DNA of 64,000 nt from Lysobacteraceae bacterium. GTDB lineage: Bacteria; Pseudomonadota; Gammaproteobacteria; Xanthomonadales; Xanthomonadaceae. Both the position numbers and the translations under genes were made by a program. The stretch is taken from assembly GCA_031263725.1 (NCBI GenBank), contig JAISFF010000007.1, forward strand, positions 1 through 64,000, given 5' to 3'. The notes under the pieces are model-generated. The model saw nothing but the letters and a program-made list of their open reading frames with translations. It was not told where the DNA came from and searched no databases. This document shows, in pieces, positions 9,208 to 19,260 of this stretch; positions within the stretch are counted from its first letter, which is position 1, and each line of letters begins with the position of its first letter.

Positions 9208-10510
9208 GCAGACCCGTCAGACCATCGTGCGGCTGTTGTCGAGCATGGCCAGCGCGAAGGAAATCAGCCAGTACCTGAAGCGCTTCTCGCAGCTGGACGC
9301 AAAGCGCTTCGCGGTGGTCAAGGTCGGTGGCGCGGTATTGCGCGACGATCTGGATGCGCTGACATCCTCGCTGGCTTTCCTGCAGGAAGTCGGACTGACA
9401 CCGATCGTGGTGCATGGCGCCGGCCCGCAGCTCGACGAGGAAATGGCCGCCGCCGGCATCGAGAAGCGGACCGTCAACGGGTTGCGCGTGACCACGCCGG
9501 AAGTGCTGGCCATCGTGCGCCGCGTTTTCCTGCAGCAGAACCTGGCCCTGGTCGAAGCCCTGCAGCAGGCCGGTGCCCGCGCCACCTCCATCGTTTCGGG
9601 CGTGTTCGAGGCCGAATACATGGACCGCGAAACCTATGGCCTGGTCGGTGATATCAAGCGCGTCAATCTGGCCCCGATCGAAGCCAGCCTGAAAGCGGGA
9701 TCGATTCCGGTGATCGCCAGCATGGGCGAATCCATCGGCGGGCAGATCCTCAACGTCAACGCCGATTTCGCCGCCAACGAGCTGGTGCAGATCCTGCAGC
9801 CGTACAAGATCATCTTCCTGACCGGCACGGGCGGGCTGCTGGACGAAAACGGCAAGATCATCGATTCGATCAACCTCTCCACCGAGTATGACGATCTGAT
9901 GCGCCAGCCGTGGATCAACGGCGGCATGAAGGTGAAGATCGAGCAGATCAAGGACCTGCTGGAACGGGTGCCGATGAGCTCCTCGGTATCGATCACGCGG
10001 CCGGCGCAACTGGCGAAGGAACTGTTCACCCATAAAGGTTCGGGCACGCTGGTGCGGCGTGGCGAGCGGGTCATGCGCGTGACCTCCTGGGACGCGCTGG
10101 ACCTGAAGCAGATGCGGGCGCTGATCGAGTCCAGCTTTGGCCGCAAGCTGGTTCCCGACTATTTCGAGCGGACCCGCCTCCTGCGTGCATACGTCAGCGA
10201 GCACTACCGCACCGCCGTGATCCTGACCGACGAGGACGGCTATACCTACCTGGACAAGTTCGCGGTGCTGGAGGAAGCGCAGGGCGAAGGCCTGGGGCGT
10301 GCGGTCTGGCAGGTGATGCGCGCCGAGACGCCGAACCTGTTCTGGCGCTCGCGGCATGGCAACCAGGTCAACCATTTCTATTACGCCGAGTCGGATGGCT
10401 GCTACAAGCAGGACAAGTGGAAGGTGTTCTGGTACGGATTGCAGGATTTCGCCCAGATCCGTTTCTGCATCGAGCACTGCGGCACCCGTACGGCGACACT
10501 GATCGGATAG
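9197..10510 (+). CDS. argB: Bifunctional N-acetylglutamate synthase/kinase
   Basis: This 437-residue protein has an N-terminal amino-acid kinase domain (about 1-285; VKVGGAVL near residue 38, VVHGAGPQL, and INGGMKVK for the phosphate-binding region). It is fused to a C-terminal GNAT domain (about 290-437), the vertebrate-like NAGS architecture. In Xanthomonas such proteins catalyse both the first step (acetylglutamate synthesis) and the second (phosphorylation). The start at 9197 overlaps argE by 11 bases and matches family N-termini better than the in-frame ATGs upstream. No separate argA lies in the cluster. The name argAB would also be suitable. Confidence 0.92.
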   Translation: MEHKQTRQTIVRLLSSMASAKEISQYLKRFSQLDAKRFAVVKVGGAVLRDDLDALTSSLAFLQEVGLTPIVVHGAGPQLDEEMAAAGIEKRTVNGLRVTTPEVLAIVRRVFLQQNLALVEALQQAGARATSIVSGVFEAEYMDRETYGLVGDIKRVNLAPIEASLKAGSIPVIASMGESIGGQILNVNADFAANELVQILQPYKIIFLTGTGGLLDENGKIIDSINLSTEYDDLMRQPWINGGMKVKIEQIKDLLERVPMSSSVSITRPAQLAKELFTHKGSGTLVRRGERVMRVTSWDALDLKQMRALIESSFGRKLVPDYFERTRLLRAYVSEHYRTAVILTDEDGYTYLDKFAVLEEAQGEGLGRAVWQVMRAETPNLFWRSRHGNQVNHFYYAESDGCYKQDKWKVFWYGLQDFAQIRFCIEHCGTRTATLIG

Positions 10511-10513
10511 GTC

Positions 10514-10849
10514 ATGAGCGGATTTCTCGCCCCCGTCGTTTTGCATGGCCGGTATGTACGGTTGCAGCCGCTGGAACTGGCGCAACCGAGGCCAAGCAAG
10601 CTGCTGTTGCCGCAGCATGCATTCGAATCCATGCGCTGCGATCGTGTCGAGCTGCACACGCACTGGCTCAATCACCGTTCCCGCGCCGCCATCGAGCGGC
10701 TGGGCGCGAAACCGGAAGGCGTATTGCGCCAGCATCAGATCGCATCCGACGGCAGCGTGCGCGACAGTGCGATGTACTCCATCGTCGCGTCGGAATGGCC
10801 GGCGGTGAAACACCATCTTCAATTCCAACTGGACTCCCATTCCTCGTGA
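10514..10849 (+). pseudogene. RimJ/RimL-type acetyltransferase with a large internal deletion
   Basis: The 111-residue frame keeps the typical N-terminal strand [19 protein letters not shown] and the C-terminal GNAT part ([38 protein letters not shown]). The middle is missing, including the acetyl-CoA loop. Full-length relatives are about 190-200 residues, so roughly 80-90 residues have been lost at about residue 25, in frame. It cannot bind acetyl-CoA as it stands. It is kept in the operon: 3 bases after argBA and overlapping the argC GTG by GTGA, so it may survive because it couples translation to argC. Confidence 0.75.
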
Positions 10850-11811
10850 GCGCTACTCATACCCTGGGCATCGTCGGTGCGCGCGGACATACCGGTGCGG
10901 AGTTGATCCGCCTGGTCTCCGCGCATCCGCATGTCGAACTGGCATTCGTGTCTTCGCGCGAACTGGACGGACAAAAGGTCAGCGACCATAACGGTGCCTA
11001 CGATGGCGCATTGCGTTACGAAGCGCTGGACCCGCAGGCGGTGGCGGCCAGAGGCGCCGGGGTGGTGATCCTGGCGCTGCCGAACGGCAAGGCCGCCGAT
11101 TATGTCGCCGCGCTGGACGCGGTGGCGCCACAGACGCTGATCATCGATCTTTCGGCGGACTATCGCTTCGAAGACCACTGGTACTACGGTCTTCCCGAAC
11201 TGACCCGTCGGCTGTACCGCGGACAGAAGCGCATCAGCAATCCGGGCTGCTACGCCACGGCGATGCAACTGGCGATCGCGCCGTTGCGCGAATCGCTGGC
11301 CGGGCCGCCGCAGTGCTTTGGGGTTTCCGGCTATTCCGGCGCGGGCACCACGCCTTCGGATCGCAACGATCCGGAAAAGCTGCGCGACAACCTGATGCCC
11401 TATGCGCTGGCCGATCATCTGCACGAGCGCGAGGTGACCAGGCAACTGGGCGTCCCCGTGGAATTCATGCCGCATGTCGCGCCGCATTTTCGCGGCATCA
11501 CCATGACGGTGAACCTGTGGCTGCAACAGCCAGCGACAGCCGGGTTCCTGTTGACCAAGTATCGGCAACGCTATGCGGGCGAGCCCTTGGTGGAAGTCAT
11601 CGAGGCGCCGCCGTGGGTCAGCGGAATCGCCGGACGGCATGGCGTCCAGATCGGCGGTTTCGCGGTGGCGCCGGGGGGCAAGCGCGCGGTGATCGTGGCC
11701 ACGCTGGACAACCTGTTGAAAGGCGCGGCGACACAGGCGGTGCAGAACCTCAATATCGCGCTGGGACTGGATGAATTCGAGAGCATCCCGCTGATGGAGA
11801 AATCCGCATGA
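10846..11811 (+). CDS. argC: N-acetyl-gamma-glutamyl-phosphate reductase
   Basis: This 321-residue NADPH-dependent enzyme makes N-acetylglutamate semialdehyde. The Rossmann loop [13 protein letters not shown] is at 8-20, the catalytic cysteine is C135 in [10 protein letters not shown], and the catalytic His lies in PHVAPHFRG. The start is GTG at 10846, overlapping the TGA of the truncated acetyltransferase; no ATG fits near the Rossmann motif. The end overlaps argH by ATGA. Confidence 0.94.
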   Translation: MSATHTLGIVGARGHTGAELIRLVSAHPHVELAFVSSRELDGQKVSDHNGAYDGALRYEALDPQAVAARGAGVVILALPNGKAADYVAALDAVAPQTLIIDLSADYRFEDHWYYGLPELTRRLYRGQKRISNPGCYATAMQLAIAPLRESLAGPPQCFGVSGYSGAGTTPSDRNDPEKLRDNLMPYALADHLHEREVTRQLGVPVEFMPHVAPHFRGITMTVNLWLQQPATAGFLLTKYRQRYAGEPLVEVIEAPPWVSGIAGRHGVQIGGFAVAPGGKRAVIVATLDNLLKGAATQAVQNLNIALGLDEFESIPLMEKSA

Positions 11812-13127
11812 GCCATTTGCTGTGGCAGAAACCCGGTGTTGCCGTCGATGCCAAGATCCAGGATTTCCTGGCCGGCGACGATGTCGTGCTGGATCGCGAA
11901 TTCTTCCCGCACGACATTGCGGCGAGCAAGGCGCATGCCGAAGGCCTGCAGCGGATCGGGATTCTCAGTGCGGAGGAGCTGGCCGGCCTGTTGCGCGAAC
12001 TGGAGCGATTGGCGGCCGATTTCAAGTCGGGCGGGTTCGTATTGGATCAGCGTTTCGAAGACGGCCATTCGGCCATCGAGGCGCGCCTGACCGAACGTCT
12101 GGGCGATGCGGGCCGCAAGATCCATACCGGACGCAGCCGCAACGACCAGATCCTCGTGGCGACCCGCCTGTGGCTGAAGGAGCGGTTGGCGAGGTTGGCG
12201 GTACTGGCGAGGGACATCGCCAGGATCGCATTGGACCGCGCCGCCGCCGAGTCCGCTCTGCCGGTGCCGGGCTACACGCATATCCAGCGCGCTGTGGTTT
12301 CGTCGGCCGGGATGTGGTGGGCCGGATGGGCGGAGGCTTTCATCGATGATGCCACCCGGGCTGCGGACACTCACCGCCTGATTGATGCCAACCCGCTGGG
12401 CACGGCGGCCGGATATGGCGTGAACCTGCCTTTGCGGCGTGACCACACCACACGGGCGCTCGGTTTCGCACGCATGCAGATCAGCCCGATCTACGCGCAG
12501 CTGTCGCGCGGCAAGTTCGAGCTGGCCGCCCTCGAGGCGCTCGGCGGCGCGACGCTGGACCTGCGCCGGATCGCCTGGGACCTGTCGCTGTTCACCAGCG
12601 CGGAATTCGGCTTCGTCGCACTGCCGGCGCAATACACCACCGGCAGCTCGATCATGCCCAACAAGCGCAATCCCGATGTCATCGAACTGATGCGGGCCAC
12701 CCATGCCGGCGTCGCGGCGGCGCGTACCGAGATCGAGCAGTTGCTGTCGCTGCCCTCCGGTTACCACCGCGATCTGCAGAACAGCAAGGGCGCGCTGGTA
12801 CGCGGGTTCGGCCGCGGACTGGCCGCGCTGGAATTGCTGCCGGCATTGATGGCCAATCTGGAATGGAAGCCCGAAAAGCTTCGCGCTGCGATCGATTCGG
12901 GAATGTACGCCACGGATGCGGCGGTCGAAGCGGCGATGGCGGGCGTGCCGTTCCGCGAGGCGTACAAGGCCGCCGCCGCGGACGCGGAGCAGGCGGGTGA
13001 AGGCCGTACTCCAGAGGCCAGCCTCGATGCCCGGGTTTCGCCCGGCGCCGCCGCGGACCAGCGACTGGACGAGTTGCAAGAGCGCTGGCAGGCGCTGGAA
13101 GCGTTTCAATGGCAGCAAGGTCAATGA
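11808..13127 (+). CDS. argH: Argininosuccinate lyase
   Basis: This 439-residue enzyme of the fumarase/aspartase superfamily splits argininosuccinate into arginine and fumarate, the last step of the pathway. The signature [10 protein letters not shown] with catalytic Ser281 is at 279-288. HTGRSRNDQ (106-114) and the His in PGYTHIQRA (about 158) are also present. Translation is coupled to argC by a 4-base overlap. 94 bases separate it from proB. Confidence 0.96.
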   Translation: MSHLLWQKPGVAVDAKIQDFLAGDDVVLDREFFPHDIAASKAHAEGLQRIGILSAEELAGLLRELERLAADFKSGGFVLDQRFEDGHSAIEARLTERLGDAGRKIHTGRSRNDQILVATRLWLKERLARLAVLARDIARIALDRAAAESALPVPGYTHIQRAVVSSAGMWWAGWAEAFIDDATRAADTHRLIDANPLGTAAGYGVNLPLRRDHTTRALGFARMQISPIYAQLSRGKFELAALEALGGATLDLRRIAWDLSLFTSAEFGFVALPAQYTTGSSIMPNKRNPDVIELMRATHAGVAAARTEIEQLLSLPSGYHRDLQNSKGALVRGFGRGLAALELLPALMANLEWKPEKLRAAIDSGMYATDAAVEAAMAGVPFREAYKAAAADAEQAGEGRTPEASLDARVSPGAAADQRLDELQERWQALEAFQWQQGQ

Positions 13128-13221
13128 CGATCCGGCCGTTCGTCGTGCATCGACAGGGAGCTCCGGGCCTCGGTCGTGCGACGGTGAGTGATCGGGCGAT
13201 ACAGGTTGGGGAGTTGACACC

Positions 13222-14376
13222 ATGAGCCAGAATCAATCCGGCGCCGGTTCCGCGGCTTCGTTCCACGAGCAGTCCCTGCCTGTATGGAAACGCGCCGTAC
13301 TCAAGGTCGGCAGCAGCCTGTTGGCCGCGGATGGCGGCGGGCTGTCGCCGCGTTTCGCCTTGAATCTGGCGCAATTCGTCTCGACCAGCATCGCCGGCGG
13401 GCGCGAAGTGGTGATTGTTTCGTCCGGCGCGGTAGCGGCCGGGCGCGCCATCCTGCCCAGGGCGGCCGCAGCCGGCGCCGCGATCGCGGCCCGGCAGGCG
13501 CTGGCGGCACTGGGCCAGGCCCGACTGATCAGCCTGTGGCAGCGTTTTTTCGAGCGCCCCGTGGCGCAGGTCCTGTTGACCCACGATGACCTGCGCAACC
13601 GCCGCCGGTATCTCAACGCGCGGGCGACCCTGACCGAACTGCTGCGGCTCGGGGCGCTGCCCGTCGTCAACGAAAACGATACGGTCTCCGTTGACGAACT
13701 CAAACTGGGCGACAACGACAATCTGGCAGCGATCGTGGCCACTCTGGTCGATGCCGACGTATTGTTCATCGCGACCGATATCGATGGCCTGTATTCGGCG
13801 GATCCACGCAGGAATCCGCAGGCCGCAGCCATCATGGAAGTGAAGGCGCTGACGCCCGAGATCATGGCGATGGCTGCGGGCACGGGAAGCCGGATCGGTA
13901 CCGGCGGCATGTTGACCAAACTGGAAGCGGCGGCCAAGGCCGGTGCCGCCGGCATCGACACGTTCCTGTTCAATGGCCGGCGCGGCGATGTGTTGCGGGC
14001 GCTGTTGCACGACCAGTTGATCGGTACCCGCATCCACGCGGCGCAGACCCGGGAAAGTGCGCGCAAGTACTGGCTGCGGCATGTGCCGCTGGGTGCCGGA
14101 GTGGTCTGGGTGGACGAAGGCGCGGCGCAGGCGCTGTCCAGCAAGGGAGCGTCGCTGCTTCCCGGTGGGGTGGTGGATGCGGAGGGCGGATTCCATCGTG
14201 GCGACATGGTCGAAATCCGCCGCCATGACGGGCACCGTGTCGCACGCGGCATCAGCCAGTACTCGGCGACCGATGTGCGCCGGATCGCTGGCCGCCATTC
14301 GCGTGATATCGAATCGATACTCGGCTATAACTACGGCGAGAGCATCGTCCATCGCGACGATCTCGTATTGGTTTGA
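13222..14376 (+). CDS. proB: Glutamate 5-kinase
   Basis: This 384-residue enzyme phosphorylates glutamate in the first step of proline synthesis. It has an N-terminal amino-acid kinase domain ([10 protein letters not shown] near 30, [30 protein letters not shown]) and a C-terminal PUA domain from about residue 280. GGGGAG lies 8 bases before the ATG at 13222. It follows argH in the same direction and is probably transcribed with the arg genes, since both pathways begin at glutamate. Confidence 0.96.
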   Translation: MSQNQSGAGSAASFHEQSLPVWKRAVLKVGSSLLAADGGGLSPRFALNLAQFVSTSIAGGREVVIVSSGAVAAGRAILPRAAAAGAAIAARQALAALGQARLISLWQRFFERPVAQVLLTHDDLRNRRRYLNARATLTELLRLGALPVVNENDTVSVDELKLGDNDNLAAIVATLVDADVLFIATDIDGLYSADPRRNPQAAAIMEVKALTPEIMAMAAGTGSRIGTGGMLTKLEAAAKAGAAGIDTFLFNGRRGDVLRALLHDQLIGTRIHAAQTRESARKYWLRHVPLGAGVVWVDEGAAQALSSKGASLLPGGVVDAEGGFHRGDMVEIRRHDGHRVARGISQYSATDVRRIAGRHSRDIESILGYNYGESIVHRDDLVLV

Positions 14377-14432
14377 TTACCCGTGCGGAACCGGTACGGT
14401 TCCGCAATGACGATATGAAGGCGAATGTTCCC

Positions 14433-15686
14433 ATGAGCGATATCCGATCACAGGCGTTGGCCTGCCGTCAGGCGGCACAACAACTGGCTCAATGCACAGG
14501 GGTGGAGAAGAACGCGCTGCTGCTGGCGATGGCGGATGCATTGCAGGCCAATGGCGGCGCCATCCTCGCGGCCAATGCCCGGGATCTGCAGGTGGCGCAG
14601 GACAAGGGCGTCACTGACGCCATGCTGGACCGGTTGAAGCTGGATCGTGGTCGTCTGGACGGCATCGCCCAGGCACTGCGCGAAGTGGCCGCGTTGCCGG
14701 ATCCGGTGGGGCAGATCACCCGGCGCGACGTTCGTCCGAACGGCATCGAAGTGAACCGGGTCAGGGTGCCGCTAGGCGTCATCGCAATGATTTACGAGGC
14801 TCGCCCAAACGTGACCGCCGACGCCGCCGCGTTGTGTATCAAGGCAGGCAATGGTGTCATCCTGCGCGGCGGTTCCGAAGCCATTCATTCCAATACCGCG
14901 ATCGCGGCGGCGCTGAAGCAGGCGATCCGCGGGGCCGGCCTCGACGACGCGATACTGACACTGGTCGTGGATCTTCGTCGCGAAACCATGCTGGAACTGT
15001 TGCAGTTGAACGATATCGTCGATCTGGCGATTCCGCGCGGCGGCGAAGGGCTGATCCGGTTCGTCGCCGAACACGCCAGGGTCCCGGTCATCAAGCACTA
15101 CAAGGGAGTCTGCCATCTGTATGTCGATCGCGACGCCGATCCGGCACTGGCGCTTCGCCTGCTGATCGACGGCAAGACATCGCGGCCCGGCGTATGCAAT
15201 GCCCTGGAGACCCTGCTGGTTCACGCCGGCATCGCGCCCGCCTTCCTGCCGGAAGCGGGCCGGGCGCTGCGTTCGCGTGGCGTTGAAATCCGCGGCGATG
15301 CGCGTACCCGGGCACTGATCCCGGAGGCCGTTCCGGCGACAGAAGAGGATTACGCCGCGGAGTTTCTCGACCTGGTCATCGCGGTGCGCGTGGTCGATAG
15401 CCTGGACGAGGCGATCGGGCATATTCGCCGCTTCACTTCCGATCACACGGAAGTCATCGCCACCCGCGATCCGGCCGCGGCCGAACGCTTCGTGAGTTCG
15501 TTGCGCTCGGCGGTGGTCATGGTCAACGCATCGTCGCGTTTTTCCGATGGCGGAGAACTCGGGCTGGGAGCGGAGATCGGGATATCCACCACGCGCTTGC
15601 ATTCCTACGGTCCCATGGGGCTGGAAGCCCTGACGGTCGAGCGTTTCGTGGTGCGCGGAGAAGGCCAGGTGCGGCATCCGCAGTGA
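14433..15686 (+). CDS. proA: Glutamate-5-semialdehyde dehydrogenase (gamma-glutamyl phosphate reductase)
   Basis: This 417-residue NADPH-dependent enzyme reduces gamma-glutamyl phosphate; the product cyclises on the way to proline. The catalytic cysteine is C255 in [10 protein letters not shown], and [10 protein letters not shown] and [11 protein letters not shown] are family blocks. ATG 14433 is chosen because the length then equals that of E. coli ProA and GAAGG lies upstream. In-frame starts at 14415 and a TTG at 14373 would add 6 or 20 residues and the latter would overlap proB. It is the last gene of the cluster. Confidence 0.95.
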   Translation: MSDIRSQALACRQAAQQLAQCTGVEKNALLLAMADALQANGGAILAANARDLQVAQDKGVTDAMLDRLKLDRGRLDGIAQALREVAALPDPVGQITRRDVRPNGIEVNRVRVPLGVIAMIYEARPNVTADAAALCIKAGNGVILRGGSEAIHSNTAIAAALKQAIRGAGLDDAILTLVVDLRRETMLELLQLNDIVDLAIPRGGEGLIRFVAEHARVPVIKHYKGVCHLYVDRDADPALALRLLIDGKTSRPGVCNALETLLVHAGIAPAFLPEAGRALRSRGVEIRGDARTRALIPEAVPATEEDYAAEFLDLVIAVRVVDSLDEAIGHIRRFTSDHTEVIATRDPAAAERFVSSLRSAVVMVNASSRFSDGGELGLGAEIGISTTRLHSYGPMGLEALTVERFVVRGEGQVRHPQ

Positions 15687-15712
15687 TGCCGGCCCGATGC
15701 TTCGATGGCCAG

Positions 15713-15748
15713 AAAAAAGCGGAGATCGGGTTCTATCCGGATATCCGC
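15713..15748 (-). terminator. Rho-independent terminator of pldA
   Basis: Read leftward, GCGGATATCCGG and CCCGATCTCCGC form a long imperfect stem around ATAGAA, followed by a run of six Ts. It lies about 40 bases past the pldA stop. It may also serve proA from the other side. Confidence 0.75.
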
Positions 15749-15786
15749 TTCACGCAATGCTATCGGTGCGGCGGCGCTGCCGTGGA

Positions 15787-16977
15787 TCAGAACCATTCCA
15801 GCATCGAAATACCAACACCCATATAGGTAGCCTTGTGGTTGTAGTCGATCAGGCTTTCTCCATAGCCGTGGAAGACCTGGAGATGGCCACGCAACAGATT
15901 GCTGATGGGGAATCCCCAGTCCAGTTGTGCCGCGCCATGCGAGCGGTCGCCGGTACGCAGCGAATGCCGCAGCATCAGGGAAACCTCGTGACCATTGCTG
16001 GGGTTGAACACCAGCGTGGCATCGCCGCGTCCCATGTAGTCCTCGATATCCGGATTGTTGTCGTCCCTGCGGCTCTCGTCGAGGCGGTACCAGGGCCTCA
16101 GCATCAGCGCCCAGTTCTCCTGGTCCAAGCCCACGTTGAGAATGACCCGGTTCCAACTGCGCGATAGCGGATCGCTGCGTCCGTTGGATTGGTGGGTGAG
16201 GCTGATTCCGGCCATTCTTCCCTTCCAGCCGCCGAGACTGTAGTTGTTGCGGAACGCTAGCATCACTTCTGGCTCGTAGTTGGTTTCACGAAAGGGACGC
16301 GAATCCTCGGAGTTGTATGCCTGCCAGCGCGAGCTCTGGGTATAGCCGACCCAAAGATCGCCGTTGTCGTGGAACAGGTTCTCCGCCACCTTGGTCTTGA
16401 AACTCAGCTGGAACTTGACCTCGGAATGATCCAGCACCTGGGGCGTGGTCACGGTATTGGCGGGGTTGGGCGATTGCGGAGTCCTGTTGGTGTCGCTGGT
16501 CCAGAATACCGGGAACAGATATATCGGCTTGTAGGCCCGCAACTGGAAGGTGCCCAGTTTCGAGTCCTTGGCCAGTTCCCAGCGACTATCCAGCAGCGAT
16601 CCGCGTCCCGCGTTGGCGAGCGCGTTGCGGAAAGTCTCGTCCTGCTTGAATACCTCGTTGACCTGGCGGCGGGTCTGCACGCGCTGAGCGATGTCGGCAT
16701 CTTCGGGGCGCGTGGTTTCACGCACGGTGTGAAGCATCTGCTGCGCGGTATTGGCAGCCAGGTCGGCATCGGTCGTGGATGGCGCCTGGTAGCCGAGTAC
16801 GTTGTCGTAGCAGGCCAGACGCCAAGCGTCGGATTCCAGGGCAAAGCAGGCTTGGGGAGTCGACGCCTGCGGTTGCATCTCCTGAGCGGCGGCGGGCATA
16901 CCGGCCATCGCCAATGCTGCTGTCAACGGGGATAACAGGATGCGTGGTGATGCGCCGGAACTGAAGGGGAACTGCAT
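15787..16977 (-). CDS. pldA: Outer-membrane phospholipase A
   Basis: This 396-residue protein has a signal peptide (cleavage around AAAQ-E) and the phospholipase A1 beta-barrel. The catalytic triad is visible as H262, S264 and N276 within ISLTHQSNGRSDP and SWNRV. The family enzyme hydrolyses phospholipids that reach the outer leaflet of the outer membrane. The N-terminal 100 residues (a Cys-containing segment CFALESDAWRLACYD and a Gln-rich linker) are longer than in E. coli OMPLA. The ATG at 16977 gives a good signal peptide; an upstream start would overlap the DUF456 gene. Confidence 0.9.
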   Translation of the reverse strand: MQFPFSSGASPRILLSPLTAALAMAGMPAAAQEMQPQASTPQACFALESDAWRLACYDNVLGYQAPSTTDADLAANTAQQMLHTVRETTRPEDADIAQRVQTRRQVNEVFKQDETFRNALANAGRGSLLDSRWELAKDSKLGTFQLRAYKPIYLFPVFWTSDTNRTPQSPNPANTVTTPQVLDHSEVKFQLSFKTKVAENLFHDNGDLWVGYTQSSRWQAYNSEDSRPFRETNYEPEVMLAFRNNYSLGGWKGRMAGISLTHQSNGRSDPLSRSWNRVILNVGLDQENWALMLRPWYRLDESRRDDNNPDIEDYMGRGDATLVFNPSNGHEVSLMLRHSLRTGDRSHGAAQLDWGFPISNLLRGHLQVFHGYGESLIDYNHKATYMGVGISMLEWF

Positions 16978-17011
16978 GGTTGAAATGAATGTTCGATCGG
17001 AGGAGGGAAGG

Positions 17012-17497
17012 TCAATAAAACCAGGCAAATACAAACACGCCAAGCATGGCGAATGCCAATGCCAACTTCAATACGGTTCCCGACAACAATCCCAGCCAGG
17101 TCCCGAGTCCCACCTTGGCCGCCTTGCCCAGGTGGCGGCCATGCCACAGCTCGCCGGATAACGCGCCAATGAAAGGGCCGAGCAGGATTCCCCAAGGCAT
17201 GAAGAACAGGCCGGCCACCGTCCCGATGGCGGCGCCGACGATGGCGATCCGGCTTGCTCCCGCTTTCTTGGCTCCCAGCAGGGAGGAGAGCAGATCAACC
17301 AACAGTGAGATTACAACAAGAACTCCAAGTAAAATCAGTGGTTTGGCGCCAACATGAACGAAATTGTCCGCATAGGCGGCCAGCAGCATTCCCAGGAACA
17401 CCAGCGGCAAACCCGGCAGTGCGGGCAAAATCACCCCGACAAGACCGACGATGACCATCGCCGCCGCCAAAACGTAGCAGGGAATCTGTAGTTCCAA
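17012..17497 (-). CDS. DUF456 family membrane protein
   Basis: This 161-residue inner-membrane protein has about four to five hydrophobic helices. The glycine-rich repeat blocks PALPGLPLVFLGMLLA and GPFIGALSGEL are typical of DUF456. The start is inferred as TTG at 17497, supported by GGAG about 6 bases upstream; an ATG 13 codons later is the alternative. Function is unknown. It lies upstream of pldA in the same direction with a 34-base gap. Confidence 0.8.
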   Translation of the reverse strand: MELQIPCYVLAAAMVIVGLVGVILPALPGLPLVFLGMLLAAYADNFVHVGAKPLILLGVLVVISLLVDLLSSLLGAKKAGASRIAIVGAAIGTVAGLFFMPWGILLGPFIGALSGELWHGRHLGKAAKVGLGTWLGLLSGTVLKLALAFAMLGVFVFAWFY

Positions 17498-17735
17498 GAA
17501 GTTCTCCAGGCGGAAAATCGCACTATCGTAGTATCAAAAATGATTGCAATTTCAATAATGTCGGGTTAACGTGGCAGCCGCTGAGCTTGTCAAGGTCACC
17601 GTGGATCGTGGCCTGATGTTGTAGATCCGTGCGATCCGCGCCATCGCTATCACCCCGCTTCCTCCTTGCAACCAGCCGCCGCATCAGCGGCGTATCCACC
17701 CCCGATCTAAAAGTGTTACGAGGAGTTAAGCAGTA
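17498..17735 (+). promoter_or_regulatory. Upstream region of the cold-shock gene
   Basis: A possible promoter TTGCAA (about 17544) with TAACGT 17 bases later would give a 5' leader of roughly 160 bases, as is common for csp mRNAs. GAGGAG at 17718-17723 is the ribosome binding site. The long leader is suggestive but the promoter match is only moderate. Confidence 0.4.
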
Positions 17736-17945
17736 ATGGCAGACCGTGAAGTCGGTACCGTGAAATGGTTCAATGATGCCAAGGGCTTTGGCTTTATTAG
17801 CCGTGAAAATGGCGAAGATGTGTTTGTGCATTTTCGCGCCATCCAGATGCAGGGATTCAAGAGCCTGAAGGAAGGACAGCGAGTCAGCTTCACTGTCGTC
17901 CAGGGCCAGAAGGGTTTGCAGGCGGACGCCGTTCAGGCGGCCTGA
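17736..17945 (+). CDS. Cold-shock domain protein
   Basis: This 69-residue single cold-shock domain protein binds single-stranded RNA and DNA. The motifs RNP1 (KGFGFI, 16-21) and RNP2 (DVFVHF, 28-33) are intact, with WFNDAKG before them. It is free-standing, with its own leader and a bidirectional terminator behind. Whether it is truly cold-induced cannot be told from the sequence. Confidence 0.95.
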   Translation: MADREVGTVKWFNDAKGFGFISRENGEDVFVHFRAIQMQGFKSLKEGQRVSFTVVQGQKGLQADAVQAA

Positions 17946-17968
17946 TTCGACAAGTCGACTTGCTTCAA

Positions 17969-18002
17969 AACGAACGGCCCGCTTCAGCGGGCCGTTCGTT
18001 GT
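17969..18002. terminator. Bidirectional terminator between csp and a lipoprotein gene
   Basis: A perfect 14-bp stem AACGAACGGCCCGC / GCGGGCCGTTCGTT surrounds TTCA. It lies between two convergent genes. Confidence 0.85.
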
Positions 18003-18036
18003 TTCATCGCTGGCGGAGGACAAGGGTACTTTAGCC

Positions 18037-18489
18037 TCAGCGCAATACGACCTTTCCATTGACGACGCGAACGTAGGTGTTTTCGGCGATGCCGCCCAGA
18101 TCGCGCTGGCTGATGACCACGGTGCGGCCATCGTCCATGCGGACATGGATTTCGTAGGTATCGCCGGCGACACGGTTCTGAACCGCATTGCCGGCGAATG
18201 CGCCTGCCGCTGCGCCCGCGACTGCGGCGATGTTCTGGTTGCCCTTGCTGCCGCCGGTGTGAGCCGATATCTCATGGCCAGCCACCGCGCCGACGATGCC
18301 GCCCAGCACCGCACCCGTGGCGGCCGGCGCCTCGCGGCCGGACGAGAGGACATCGATATGCGTCACGATGCCGCAGTCGTAGCAGGTCCCGGAAGAGGAG
18401 CCGCCGTAGCCATAATTGGGAGAGGGGGTGGCACAGGCCGCCAAGGCCAAAGCGATAACCATACCAAGGGCGAGCAAACGGATGTTCAT
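18037..18489 (-). CDS. Glycine-zipper outer-membrane lipoprotein (SlyB/Pcp type)
   Basis: This 150-residue protein has a lipoprotein signal with lipobox LAAC (Cys19). The mature protein begins ATPSPNYGYG and has a short Cys pair, CYDCG. A glycine zipper follows at about 58-110 (GAVLGGIVGAVAG and GAAAGAFAGNAV), with a C-terminal beta-type segment. This is the layout of SlyB-like lipoproteins that insert a two-helix hairpin into the membrane. It is convergent with csp. Confidence 0.88.
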   Translation of the reverse strand: MNIRLLALGMVIALALAACATPSPNYGYGGSSSGTCYDCGIVTHIDVLSSGREAPAATGAVLGGIVGAVAGHEISAHTGGSKGNQNIAAVAGAAAGAFAGNAVQNRVAGDTYEIHVRMDDGRTVVISQRDLGGIAENTYVRVVNGKVVLR

Positions 18490-18743
18490 ACGGTTTTCCT
18501 TCCGAGTCTGGAACCTGGGGTGACGAGACGGCCTGCCGTTACCTAAATTGGGTGGACATCGTCATCCATTACACAGACCCGGGTTATCGGGCGTATTACC
18601 TGCGCGCCGGGAAGACGGTGTACCTGTTGCTGTGCGGCGGCGATAAACGCCGCCAGAAACGCAACCTGCACTTTCATCCGTGAATGCCATGCCAACTCGT
18701 GGCGGATAACCTGTGCGAGGCATCCGCCACCGCCAGCCAAGGT

Positions 18744-19175
18744 TCATTTGAAGTCTTTGTGGCAGTCCTGGCAGTTCTGGCCGAGTTTGCCCAGCAGCGT
18801 TTTCAGCGACGCGCAATCGCCCGGCGGGTTGGCCATGGTTTCGTCGAGGACGGCGCGCATCTGGCTGGCATGCGAACCGAACCTCTGATCCTTGGCGGCT
18901 TCCGGATAGGCCAGTTCCAGGTCGTTGGCCATGGCGCGCAGGGCCACTATACGTGGCGTGATATCCGCCTGGGTGCACTGGTTGGCATCCGCGGTTTTCT
19001 TGAGCAGACCGTACTGCTTGGCGATCACTTCCATGATCGCGGTCGGGAACTTGTCCTGGCGGTCCTGCCACGAGCGGTACAGCATGACGCTGCCGATGGC
19101 GCCGATCAGCAGACCGAGGATGAGCACGATCAGATAGCGGGATGCGTTGGAACTGCGGGGAGGAGGAGTAGCCAT
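18744..19175 (-). CDS. Membrane-anchored protein with a C-terminal haem-binding motif
   Basis: This 143-residue protein has one N-terminal transmembrane segment (about residues 14-34) and a helical body. The CxxCH motif CQDCH at 135-139 sits almost at the C-terminus. The C-terminal position of the motif and the helical body are those of class II c-type cytochromes (cytochrome c'-like). The haem would lie in the periplasm. The ATG at 19175 is chosen, with AAGG upstream; a TTG 21 bases earlier is the alternative. The electron partner is unknown, and 254 empty bases separate it from the lipoprotein gene. Confidence 0.65.
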   Translation of the reverse strand: MATPPPRSSNASRYLIVLILGLLIGAIGSVMLYRSWQDRQDKFPTAIMEVIAKQYGLLKKTADANQCTQADITPRIVALRAMANDLELAYPEAAKDQRFGSHASQMRAVLDETMANPPGDCASLKTLLGKLGQNCQDCHKDFK

Positions 19176-19260
19176 GGAATCGACCTTTGGTTTCAAGTGA
19201 CCAAATGCGAATATTACGGTGCATCAAGGGGTAACGCTACTCGGGATAGAATCTCCGGTC

